The translations under genes and the position numbers were made by a program. A stretch of 64,000 nt of DNA. It comes from Terebella lapidaria (Eukaryota; Annelida; Polychaeta; Terebellida; Terebellidae). The stretch covers positions 15,806,694 to 15,870,693 of the forward strand of contig OX424570.1 of assembly GCA_949152475.1 (NCBI GenBank), given 5' to 3'. The notes beneath the pieces were generated by a model that worked only from the letters and a program-made list of their open reading frames with translations, was not told the origin of the DNA and searched no databases. Below, piece after piece: positions 33,196 through 44,505 of the stretch; positions within the stretch are counted from its first letter, which is position 1, and the number at the start of each line of letters is the position of its first letter.

Positions 33196-34150
33196 TTAGG
33201 AATTAGCCAACTAACTCAAGTGCTAATTGCTGAACTCGGTCGGCTGAAGTAGATTAAGATTTTTGCAGGCTTCTGAGTCCGAAACTCTGGGAAACCTAGC
33301 CTGTTGTGAGGTTACCTAAGATAAATCGAGTTAATTATCTCGATAAATCGACTTACGTCCTGGGCATTTAAAGTTCAAGTAAAATGGAAATATGTTTTGA
33401 GTCACATTATTCATATTGAACACAATGTTGAATAGGCTTATATGATGGACCATTATAACGTTAAATGTTGAATAATACAGACCAATCACCGAATTAAAAA
33501 CAATAGTGAAGTTACTATGTCACTATCTCTTAGAAAGATGCAACATGTTCATGAATGAAAATGGTATAATTGTTTTGTTTTTAAAAAATTATTTATCTAT
33601 TAAACATGGAATGAGGTATATTCATCAAGTTATAAATCTGTACGGCTTCTTCAATTGGATAGTTTGGTATTATTTCAGAGATTAATGTAATGACTGTTAA
33701 TCATATACTCCATATAGTTTTCAATATGAGTGATCAGTATATTTTCCTTTTCCTATTGTTGCCAAGGAAACCAATGAAATGGTATGGCTCGCCTATATTA
33801 TGGTCGATGCATATTCATTTTATTTGTACTTTAAATGTCTGAGTCTTATAAGTCAATTTATCGAGATAATTAACTCGATTTATCGAGATAATTGACTCCA
33901 TTTATCGAGATAATTAAGTCGATTTATCGAGATAATATCTCGATTTATCGAGATATTAAGTCGATTTATTGAGATAACTAACTCGATTTATCGAGATAAT
34001 TAGTCAACAAATTGAATTTAAAAAAAACTCATGTGGCCCTAATGTGGCCCTAGGAATCAGCCTACTAACTCCAGTGCTAAATGCTAAACTCAGACGGCTG
34101 ATGTGGATTCAAATTTTTTGTAGGCCCCTTAAACAGAAACTCTGGTTTGA
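33196..34150. mobile_element. Insertion with palindromic ATTTATCGAGATAATTAACTCG arrays, flanked by a 105-bp direct repeat
   Basis: An array of about 21-bp units (atttatcgagataatta(a/g)) fills 33852-34011. The reverse-complement pattern opens the segment at 33321-33357. On both sides lies a diverged direct repeat (33196-33300 and 34045-34150; shared words taggaatnagcc, ctaactc, gtgctaa, cggctga). Gene B's equivalent flank has this segment once and no array, so the roughly 850-bp block arose in copy A only or was lost from B. It is probably a non-autonomous inverted-repeat element; family not assigned. Confidence 0.55.
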
Positions 34151-34183
34151 GGAAACTCTGGTTTATTCGTGTCATTTCCAGTG

Positions 34184-34209
34184 TGACGTCAGCACATGGG
34201 GTATATAAG
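34184..34209 (+). promoter_or_regulatory. CRE and TATA-like pair
   Basis: TGACGTCA (34184-34191) is followed 10 bases later by gtatataag (34201-34209). A short open frame starts at 34253 and AATAAA lies near 34513, as in a compact transcription unit or an LTR-like fragment. The evidence is positional only. Confidence 0.35.
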
Positions 34210-34252
34210 CTCCTTAGGTTTTGTGTCAAAATTTCACCTTTGGCTCAGTGAG

Positions 34253-34339
34253 GATGTCGCACAAGACTGAGAAGAACCCCCTCCTTTCAACTCCAGTTAC
34301 TACTGGCGCCAACTGGAACCGGCTGGCACCCACAAACTA
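34253..34339 (+). CDS. Possible 28-residue small ORF behind the CRE/TATA pair
   Basis: ATG at 34253 opens MSHKTEKNPLLSTPVTTGAN and ends at a TAG after WNRLAPTN. The stretch NWNRLAP recurs in the paralogous flank of gene B (about 39728), but there the upstream TATA/CRE part is absent. It may be real, a fragment of a larger gene, or chance. Confidence 0.2.
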
Positions 34340-35119
34340 GAAGAACTGGTCTCCTCGTCTCTTGCGCAGTGATCCTGCTTTAGAAAGACTCCCTGTAATA
34401 ACATGGAAAGGGATTGTATACTTTGATTTGCACCCAAGGTCAAGAATTCTATTAGCATGCTCATGATACAATATGTCACATGTGATGATTTATAAATCGC
34501 GATGAACATCATGAATAAACGACTCAAAGATAAAGACAACTTGCCTTTGTACTTGTATTTAAAGAAATGTGTTTGTATTTGGTGAGCTCTGGGTGTGTGT
34601 ATTTGTAGTTGGTTTTGCATATTTGTATTTATATTTGACCATCTGTGTTTGACCCCACGGATGAGGGCCACCGTAGTTTATCATATACATTCGTGAGCTA
34701 TGCATTTCGTTGGGATAATTCGTCATGTACTGTGATCATTTATTAACATGAATATGGGCTTCAGCTTAACTGGATTATAGCTTATAAAGGTTAAAAAAAA
34801 TTAACAAAAACCGATTCACTGCTGAAATACGAAATTAATATGACCTAGCACGTATTGCTTTGTGACATCCTGGACAAAAACTCAGTCTAGTACAACCTAT
34901 AATCACACCATATTTGTCCAGCGATGTTTATGTAATTAAAAAACATAAGACCCTCCCACCCCACCCCCTCCATCTCCAGTTCACCGGATGCTAGTATATG
35001 ATGGATTCATGTGCCAAAAAAAAGTTTGGCGACTGTAGCTTCCTAGTGTGTTTGGAACTGTGTCACTTGCGTATAACTTTTGTACTCACATGTATAATAA
35101 GCCATGAGTGGGAGACAAC
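34340..35119. other. Spacer upstream of lectin gene B
   Basis: The left part (to about 34460) belongs to the A/B duplicated unit. 34465-34680 is private to this copy and rich in tttgtatttg phrases. 34795-34950 is the conserved upstream lectin block. An out-of-frame ATG at 35104 precedes the gene B start. Confidence 0.5.
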
Positions 35120-37599
35120 ATGGACGGAACATCGAGTTTGGTGTCTATTTTGATGCTGCTTTCTCTGTTGACTATGTCTTCTGCGACAAGTAAGTTAGAC
35201 ATAATACATGACTGTTGTTCCATGTATATAATATATAGATAACATCAAACATATCAACTATATCAAATTTCCTATGGATCTTGCAGTTCTGAATATGACC
35301 TATTGCATCGGACCATATTATAGACGTAACCCACCACTGTGTGAAGCTGGCGAGGTGATTCAGGTGGAGGACGTGTTTGTCTATGAGTCTCAACAAGGAC
35401 ATTGTCGATATGACTCCCGTGACACGGAAGAGCGATTGTTAGACGTCGGTTCGGCTCAATTTGCTTGGGTCATCCATTCCTGTGATGGGAAAATCGCCTG
35501 TTCAGGTTTTTATATATCAAATGCGGAACTCAGCAATGGACAAATAAGCAGATATGTGGTTATGCAGTATACATGTACGAGCAACCACATGGGAGGTAAG
35601 ATGATATTATCACATCATGTCTTCAACATAGACAAGCAGATGAGATGCAACGCATTAAATGCATACTCCCAGAATAACTGGGGAGTTATAAAAGAGTGTA
35701 GGATTGAAAATTCACTGAAAATATAGCTTATTAAATGATTATATGCTTTAGAATATATGATCATATATAATTTTATTTGCAGGATTGAAATTGTTCACGT
35801 CAGCAATCAAATTGCAGTGCCCCTCCAAGTACGAGATCCACGTTCTTGCTGCATATTATCGTTTCCAACGTGGAAACACATATTGTTCCCATGTGGATCC
35901 AGAGTATATGACATACATCCAGCAAGAGTGTGATGGTCAATCAGAATGTCAGGAGGTCCAGTTCCGAACTCAAAAAGTTGACTGCTCAAGCAACCGAAAC
36001 TCAGACCAAGTGGGAGTGTACTTCAAATGCAATACTCCTGCAACAACAACAACGCCAGACCATCAGACATCACCGAGTGACATTGAAGTCACTCAAGCAA
36101 GTCGGAGTGATCAGTCAAGTGGACCAGCGCAGATTGGTAATGCATGCTCTAATTACTGAACATACATTTCCTGAAGACTAAGTATAAACTACAACTTATT
36201 ATACCTTTATGTGATCGAATCTTCAGGCTTGTATGCGGGTGTACCTCTGGCTGGAGTGGTGATTGTAATCACAGTCGTGATCATATTCTGTATGAAAAGG
36301 TAAGTGAAACGGATATGTAAGTAAGGGTGAGTCCTATGCTATTGGTGTCGTTACCAACACATGAGTTTTCTACAGTGTCGAGAAATATCTGTGTGGCCAG
36401 TGGAATTGTTTTGGAATATAACGTCTTGTGTGACTTTTGTTAGACAAAGTAAAGCAAAAATGTAACTAACAATTTCAAACCAACAATTAGTAATTGGTGA
36501 TGACAATTTCCATAATTTTGCGCAAACAAAAAGACACGTGAACCTCTAGACATTGAACAGTATTGCTGGGTGATGTCCAACAAGACAGGGAATAGATAGT
36601 TGAGCTTTAGTAAAGATGGACCCAATAACACAAGTGTGGAAATAACAGATCAGGGCAAATGAACATTTCCCGTGGCCCCTTTATACCAGTGAAATAAGCT
36701 AATAAGCTTGGTCATAATGTTGGTGATGTAATAAGTATTTTTTTTTGGGGGGGGGGGGGGAGGAGGGGGCACTGTAAGCAGTTTTGACCCATTCTCAACC
36801 ACACTAGAGTATAATCGCCCCAACCCCCACCAAGTAAAAAATCTGACAATGTCTGGTGAGGTTATGTATCTTTTATTTAACTGTTATAGTGGTAATGCTG
36901 TTGGATTGAACGGTCCATTCCAGAAAACAAGCTTCAAAAAAGTACACAGACTCTCCAGCATCTATGAACCAGGGTTATGATGGCCACTCAGCCGATCAAG
37001 ATGACTGTAGCCAAGTGGGGTCTGTTGTGAATGGAGTCACCCCCACCCCAAGAGTAGCCACAGACAACGTGTACACTATGCCAGAAGAGGACTACAGTGA
37101 AGTAGGGCCTGCTACAGACCACGCTGGGGATCACAGAGGGAACAACATTGCTTCAGAGGCTCACGTCAACATGGGTGCGAGAAGTGTGCACTATACTACT
37201 AACTCCAGTCACAGCGACTCGATTGAAGTGTACAACAAGGATGCTAACCCGGAAGATGACTACAGTCTAGCCACAGCAGTTGATAAAAATTCAGTAGTTA
37301 ATCGGCAGAGAAACGACCCGGATGAGCTGGAGATCGTGGACAATGATGCTTATGAACCGTCTCCTTTGATGGCTACAACACAACCCAGCAGAGAGCCACT
37401 TCCTGATGGTGATAACAGAGATCACACCGTCATGGTAGAGAACTCTGAGTATGTTCCTTGGACTGGCAAGTCTAATGCTGAAGTTAGCAAAGACGTCAAC
37501 TTTTGTGGTGATAGCAGAACCGTTATCACAGAGCAAGACTTACAGGACGAGGGTAATATTGTGGTGGACAATGCACAATATGCTGCCTGGATGGAATAG
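35120..37599 (+). CDS. Lectin receptor B: tandem duplicate of A
   Basis: Same architecture and exon sizes as gene A: 35120-35189, 35287-35595, 35783-36136, 36227-36299, 36924-37599; 493 residues. The second lectin module, stalk and membrane helix are almost unchanged, and the first module differs from A at three residues. By eye, most differences from A in exons 2, 3 and 5 change an amino acid (about 15 replacement against about 5 silent). All tail tyrosines are retained. Donor and acceptor sites are intact, as are the Kozak-like caacATGG and a downstream AATAAA, so the gene looks functional. An out-of-frame ATG lies 16 bases upstream of the start, a possible minor uORF. Confidence 0.88.
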
Positions 37600-37709
37600 G
37601 GCTAACATATTCACAATGCCTCATTTTGCGCGTATCCAAGATATATGCAACATTCACACTAACGTGTAATCTATTCAAGCAAGGCACAGGAGGCCTCTCA
37701 AGTACTTAT

Positions 37710-37715
37710 AATAAA
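37710..37715 (+). terminator. poly(A) signal of lectin gene B
   Basis: AATAAA 111 bases after the stop codon, at the same distance as in gene A. Confidence 0.7.
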
Positions 37716-40061
37716 TGCAACATGTATCAACAAATAACAATCATATCCACATATATAGGAAAAAGTCATTCTAATTAAGCTATGTAGAATATACCAGACT
37801 GTATATTTATCAGCGTGTGCATATAATCTTTGTATAACCCGATGTTGGATCATACTGACACCCTATTATTCAAGAAGTGAAAAATGTGAAAATTTGAATA
37901 ATCGTAATTTTACTCTGGTGGATATAAATCAATGCTGTAGACTGATAACTATAGAGCCGCTGAGGGAGGTCTGGAAATTCCATTGGACTCTGAATCTCAT
38001 TCCTTTGATAATTTTATTGTTTTCCCTTACATTCCGGGTTGCAATCTTTCCTGGTTATAATTCATTCCCTCGTAATCTTGTAGCAAAACAATTTTGTCAG
38101 AAATGATGGGAGTCTTGTGTTCCAACACAATCAAACCCATGGCGAATAATATGGAACACAATAATTTTTTTTTGGGGGGGGGGGGGGGGAAGTGTTAACA
38201 ATGGATCAGAAAATATATCTCCTCTGTCCACTGAGCGAATCCATAGAAAAATCTCCATCACTTTAGTATTTTTTTGTTTGCTCACAAGTTTATGTCAAGA
38301 TGCATGGAAACAATCACTGACGTATTAAAAATAATTCATTTGTGAAGAGTGGTCCAACTGATGGAAATATTTTCATGTACATGTACAATTACAAATAAAC
38401 AATATCACTAAAACTGTTGTCATGTACTATATTATGAACACCAATATACGTGAGATTTGAATGGGTTCAGCCAGCACATTGCAGGTTCGGCCTACGACCA
38501 CTGTGACATGACTGCACCCCTTCAAATCTCATAGTTGGCTCACCAACTACCCATAACTTTATAATATACAAGTAGTCCATAGATGGACGGAATCAATTAG
38601 TCTCCTTTCTGTATTTTTTGTTTGCTCACAAGTTATGTCAAGATGTATGGAAACAGTTGCTGGTGTATTAAAAATATTTACGGACTTACTGTGAACATTT
38701 GTACACTATTGTAAATAGCTGTTCAACTGATGGAAATATTTTTGGTACAATAACATATACCAATATATTATAGTCGGTGAGGGAGACAGAATCAATTGGT
38801 CTTTTTTCTTGTGTAAAGTTGAATTACTGGAGTAATTCAAGTTGATTGTCTTACTGGTGACTTGTCTTTATGAAAATAATTGATTATATTTTACAGCTTT
38901 GATAATTGGAGTGACAGTTGCATATTTGTAGCTTGTTCATCCCTGAATTTAAGTCTTTAGAAGGAGTTTCCACTGACCCCCACCCCTGTTTTTCTGTTGA
39001 AACCAATCAATCTTTTCAATAAAACTGTTTGTCACTGAGGAAATAATTGCCTCATGTAGTAGTGTGGCTTTCGCTATTCCCACTCTAGTCAGAATGCTGC
39101 ATGGGAACCATAGACATCTATATTGAAAAGTATATTATATAATTTCTGGAATTCCACAGCAAACCTCATCAGACCTCAAAATGTCATTCTCCAGTTCACC
39201 TTCTGCAGGAATCAAGACCATGGGAATTTATTCATTTTGTTCTATCGATGGATCTATTGTACTTGTTTTTTTTATAGACACCAAAAACATGCCAGTCAAG
39301 CATATGTGGTGTTCGTCGTACCTCTTGGTTTGCAAACAGATGTACGTAAAATTTAGAGTTTGAAAACGCATTTTAGCTGGAGACAGAGTGTCAGTTTAAT
39401 TACGTGGAAGGTTTGGAATATAAAACGGTAACTACACATCACCAAAGGCCTGAAAGGGATCTTTCAGATGCAATTGGTTTCAATACCATGAATAAGTCTC
39501 CAGCTATAGCCTTGTGGAGAATCAGATGAAGACGAGAACAAAAACCTGAGCCTATTTCATAGAGAATCTGGATTTAAGTCATCCAACCAAGTTAGGAATT
39601 AATCTACTGATTCACGTGCTAAATGCAAACCTCAGATGGCTCAAGTGGATTCAGATTTTTTGTAGTGACAAAATTTCACTTTTGACTTTTGGCCCCTCCT
39701 TTCAACTCTAGTTACTAGTTACAGCAACTGGAACCGGCTGGCACCCCAAAACTAGAAGAACTGGTTTCCTCGTCTTTGGCGCAGTGATCCTACTTTAGAA
39801 AGACAAGGATTGGTAAGACTCCCTGTAATAACATCGAAAGGGCTTGTATACTTTCAGTTGCACCCAAGGTCAAGAATTCTATTAGCATGTTTATGATGCA
39901 TAATGGTGAAGACGTGTGCCAATAAAATTTAGCGATTGTGACTTCCTTGTTGAAAATGTTAGCTTAGTGTTGTTTATGGCTTTCACTGTGTTTGCAACTG
40001 TATGTCACTTGCGTATAATTCTTGTACACATACGTATTATAGGTTTGGAGTGCGAGACAAA
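37716..40061. other. 3' flank of gene B and upstream region of gene C
   Basis: Up to about 39660 this mirrors the flank of gene A, including the 110-bp duplicated segment and the small inverted repeat (38448-38535). About 39700-39900 mirrors 34270-34460. The upstream conserved block seen before A, B and D is missing before C. No gene. Confidence 0.65.
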
Positions 40062-42439
40062 ATGGACGGAACATCGAGCTTTGTGTATTACTTCATGCTG
40101 TTTTCCCTGTCGACTATGTCTTCTGCTGCAAGTGAGAGTGTGATATAATACATAAATGTAGTTTCCTATGGATATGATAGAGATAACATCAAACATATAT
40201 AAATTATTTTAATTATTTCTATCGATCTTGCAGTTCTGAATAAGACCTATTGCACTGGACCAAAGTATAACGATAACCAGCCACTCTGTCCAGATGATGA
40301 AGTGATTCAGGTGGAGGACGTATTCGTATATATATCCAATGGAGATAACTTGCGCGAGGATCAGAAACAATGTGTCTATTACTCCGATGACGAAGAAGAA
40401 AGTCTCTTAGATGTCAGTCCGACCAGGTTTGCCTGGGTGGTCCATTCCTGTGATGGAGAGATAACCTGTTTGGATTTCCACATATCAAGAGTAAAACTTC
40501 GTATTGGTAAAATGAGCAACTATGTGGTTATGCAGTACACATGTACGAGCAACCACATGGGAGGTAAGATGATATTATCATATCATGTCTTGAACACAGA
40601 CAAGCACATTAGATGCAACTCATTAAATGCATACCGCATATTGACTCGGGAATTATGAAAGCGTGTAGGATTGTAATAGTGTACAATCATTGAAAATATA
40701 CTTGTTGAATATTTATATGCTTTAGAATGTATGATCTTATATCATTGCATTGCAGGATTATACTTTTTTACGTCAGCAATCAAATTGAAATGTCCTTACA
40801 AGTACAAGATCCAAGTTCTTGCTGCATATTATCGTTTCCAACGAGGAAACACATATTGTTCCCATGTGGATCCAGAGTATATGACATACATCCAGCAAGA
40901 GTGTGATGGTCAATCAGAGTGTCAGGGTGTCCAGTTCAAAACTGAAATAGTTAATTGTACTCGATCAAAGAAACGAAAATCAGACCAAGTGGCAGTGTAC
41001 TTCAAATGCAACATGCGTGCTGCAACAGGAGCAACAACAACAGCAACAACAACACCCACGACAACAACTGATATCACAACGAGAGCACCAACATCCAACC
41101 TTTCGACTGATGTATCAGTCATCATAACTACACCAGACCAGCTCCCTGCTTCCCAGACCGGGGCAACAGAGCAGACATCACCGAGTGACGTCACTCAAGC
41201 AAGTCGGAGTGATCAGTCAAGTGGACCAGCGCAGATTGGTAATGCACGCCCTTATTACTCAACATACATTTCCTGAAGACTAAGTATCAACTACAACTTA
41301 TCATTTTAATACAGACCTCTATGTGACCTAATATTCAGGGCTGCATGCGGGTGTACCTCTGGCTGCTGTCGTGGTGATTGAAGTCATAGTTGTGATGGCT
41401 ATCTGTATGAAAAGGTAAGTAAAACGGATATGTTTGTGGTGGCTATTCATGTGCTATCAATACCATTAATAAGTTTTCTACAGTGGAGTTAAATATTGTG
41501 TATGGCCACCATTTAACAATGATCAATTCGCAAAATAACACCAGCTTTCCATACATGTAGTTTGGTGTGAACAAAAGCTCCGCCCCGCTCCCGGGGTATT
41601 GGTCTCCAATACCAATAGGTAATGAAGCGCTCCTCGGGCTTTAACTACTACGTAATTCTGGCTGCAGTACAATAATACACAATACTAATATAATAGTAGG
41701 ATATACAAAAATCAACAGAACATAAACATGGAAATAACCACGACAGCAAGAACACTGGTAGTGTTTCGAAAATGCAAGAATCGAGAAACAACACTTTTCT
41801 GGCAATCTTATATTGAGTGTACATACAGTTCAGGAACATAACTCAGTCCAAAAGAAGACTGACCAAATAGGCAGATGGACACAATTTCATGCTACTAGGT
41901 AATTACCGGGCGTTTATTGTCAACTAATTTAGGATAATTTAACGTTTGATTCCTCAAAATGTTGTTATTTCAGAAGGCGGGCAAATGAAGCCATCAAAGA
42001 TGTGGGTATCGATTCACCCGTTGTGGAGGATGTCATCTCACAATCTGCCACTGCTAGAGCAAGTCAGCAGCAATCCTGTATCGGGGAAGGTGCTGTCTAC
42101 TGTAAGAGAGATGAGAATGAGATGGAACCGAGTCGTCAAGACGTACCAGAAGCAGAATATGTCGGCCCAGACCCGCCCAGACGGAGTGGGACAAGTCGAG
42201 AATATCTCGGTCTGCTAGACGATTCCCCTGACACTAATCCAGCTGTGCGACTCGTGGCAGCAACATCTCAGCAGTCACCTTACGCAAACATGGACGGAAA
42301 TTGCATGGCTAATAAACCGTGCTCCATTGTGAAGGGGCCCTTGTATGCCAATGTCAACACAACAGGTGGAGCATCGCCTCCAAGACCTGGCTCAGAGCAG
42401 CCAATGTCACAGTATGTCAACCACTCTATCCAGGCTTAA
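40062..42439 (+). CDS. Lectin receptor C: SUEL-like modules with a class II tail carrying SH2-docking motifs
   Basis: Five exons: 40062-40131, 40234-40563, 40756-41238, 41339-41414, 41974-42439; 474 residues, phases consistent. The signal peptide and both lectin modules are homologous to A and B (CDGEITC, YVVMQYTC; LKCPYKYKI, AAYYRF, CDGQSEC, VAVYFKC). The stalk is longer and very Thr-rich (TTTATTTPTTTT), so O-glycosylation is likely. The membrane helix contains one Glu (AAVVVIEVIVVMAICMKR). The tail is unrelated to A/B and holds AEYVGP, REYLGLLD, SPYANMD, PLYANVN and SQYVNHS. YxN matches the Grb2 SH2 consensus and YxxM the PI3K p85 consensus. It is probably a signalling receptor; partners are inferred, not shown. 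A second copy of the last exon follows at 44506. Confidence 0.87.
41595..41613. repeat. Perfect 8-bp-stem hairpin in intron 4 of gene C
   Basis: ggtattgg-tct-ccaatacc. It may mark a small insertion in the intron. Confidence 0.6.
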
Positions 42440-42923
42440 ATGCAGAGAATTTGTCAATATATTCCAGAAGCAATAATTACATTTTATTTAAGGAATATGA
42501 ATCTATTGTGAAGTATGAATGGTATTTATGAAATTATGTCCAGGCCGAAAGATGCTACTGATATAAGAAAAATGACTGGATCTACACACATTTAACAACC
42601 AGGGACTTTAACGAAAACTGTCATTTAGTTTTGGCCGCCAGTGCCTTTAAATCTCCACTAGTGATGTTTCCAATGTACTCGACCAAATTTGTAGTCTTAT
42701 CACATGAAGGCTTCTAGATATACATTGACAACACAGCTAGTGGCAGTTGCATGAATTAGCTCTCAACTTCGTACTAAGTATCCCAATAAGCTGATATGAC
42801 AGGTTGACATCATTGACATTGGAAAATGTTTCGTCTTAAGGTGGAATGATATAGTGATTCAAACAATATGTCTCCCACATTTTATTCTGTATGAACTTAC
42901 AGAATATTCCTTATTATTAGGCA
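42440..42923. other. 3' flank of the first tail exon of gene C
   Basis: It is repeated with divergence after the second tail exon (45235-45560; shared phrases gaagcaataat, aatatgaatctatt, gaaattatgtccagg, acaaccagg). It is therefore part of a duplicated exon-plus-flank unit. No close AATAAA is seen. Confidence 0.6.
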
Positions 42924-44244
42924 TCCCAATTGAAAGTCGGGAGGCTTCATGAATTTGGCTGTTTTTTTTCTTCCGCTGTTTGGTTTCCAGATGATAACTT
43001 TAGTTTTCCTCAATGTATCCTTGCCAAATTTTCACCAATGGTCAAAATGATATAATGAAAAGAAAAAAAATTAGGCCAAGGGCTGAAATAGGTTACCGGA
43101 CAATTTTTACATGTGACCTTGAGATTTAGCACTCAAGGTCATCTGAGGTCAAGTTCAAGGTCACCAAGAGTTGTGCCATATATGACTTCCTATATGCTCA
43201 TAATACAAACTTAAGCTCTATGATCAAGCGTTTTCACTCCAGAGGCCAATTTGTGGATTTCAGGCCATTTTGGAATGGCCGATTTGACCTTTCAAGGTCT
43301 TCAAAGGTCGATTTCAAGGTCACCAATAGTTGCGCCATATATGACTTCCTCATAATACAAACCTAAGCTCTATGATCAAGCGTTTTCACTCCAGAGGCCA
43401 ATTTGTGGATTTCAGGCCATTTTGGAATGGCCGCTTTGACCTTTCAAGGTCATCAGAGGTCGAATTCAAGGTCAGCAATAGTTGCGCCATATATGACTTC
43501 CTATATGCTCATAATACAAACCTAAGCTCTATGATCAAGCGTTTTCACTCCAAAGGCCATACTTTTAATAAACGGCCGCCATTTTGAAAATATTGTGAAA
43601 ATCAAAAAATGGATAGTAACGCGATTTCACCGACCCATCGAAAAATTCAAAATGGCCGCCACACGCAGACCAGCGATACAAGGGCAACGAAACTTATACA
43701 CATTATGAAGGATATAATAAGGCATCCTTGTGCAAAAAAAGAAAAAAAGTTACTGAACAGATTTTGAGAAAATGGCCGCCAAAGCCCAAAATTGACCGAT
43801 TTTCGACGAAAACGACAAATTCAAAATGGCCGCCACACGCAGACCAGCGAATCAAGGGCAAGGAAACTTATACACATTATGAAGGACATAATAAGGCATC
43901 CTTGTGCAAAAAAAGAAAAAAAGTTACTGAACATATTTTGAGAAAATGGCCGCCAAAGTCCAAAATTGGCAGATTTTCGACGAAAACGGCCGCCATTTTG
44001 AAAATATTGTGAAAATCAAAAAACTAAAAAATACCTCCTTCTTGAATTATTTTTGTGCATTTTTGTGCAAAATTTCGGAAAGATTGGTCTGTAAACAAAA
44101 AAGATAAAAATGTGAACGCTGACGCCGACGCCGACACCGGACGCCGGACGCCAGACGCAACGCCATGCCAATAAGTTATTGGACCATAGGTTCGGTAACC
44201 TAAAAATGGGGGATGCCAAGAAGCCTCTAGGCTTTAATGTCTAG
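42924..44244 (+). mobile_element. Helitron-like non-autonomous element, 1,321 bp
   Basis: The proposed 5' end is TCCCAATTG after an A; the 3' end is CTAG before a T. A hairpin AAGCCT-CT-AGGCTT ends six bases before CTAG, the classic Helitron 3' signature. The paralogous flank at 47090-47160 lacks this DNA and shows a continuous ttattattcattttgaatg, as expected for an A/T insertion without target duplication. The interior holds tandem repeats: about 160-180 bp units at 43130-43570 (gcgccatatatgacttcct, atgatcaagcgttttcactc) and two about 185-bp units at 43645-44010 (aaaatggccgcc, aaaaaaagttactgaaca). No Rep/helicase coding. Confidence 0.65.
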
Positions 44245-44505
44245 TTTATTTTGAATGAGTTTGCTCGTTCCAATATAATTCTATCAACTTGGCTTTATGA
44301 GCATGAGTGAGTCAGAGAGCGGAAGTATTTATGATCATATACTCTTAATAACAATACAGTGAACTAAATAATGTATATAGTCATAGATAGATAGGGTTTT
44401 GATATAATCATACTAAATGAAATGGGCAAAAAATATACCGGGCTTGAATTGTCATTTAAGTTAGGATAATTTATCGTTTGATTCCTCAAAATGTTGTTGT
44501 TTCAG
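44245..44505 (+). other. Duplicated end of intron 4 before the second tail exon
   Basis: Its 44250-44410 part recurs at 47150-47213 plus 55838-55960, where a transposon has split it. 44455-44505 matches 41925-41973 in front of the first tail exon, including ttcctcaaaatgttgtt and the acceptor. Confidence 0.7.

Noticed and set aside
43372-44012. Lys/Arg-rich frames at 43372-43587 and 43728-44012
   Set aside because: They are tandem repeats inside the Helitron-like element, repeated because the DNA is repeated.
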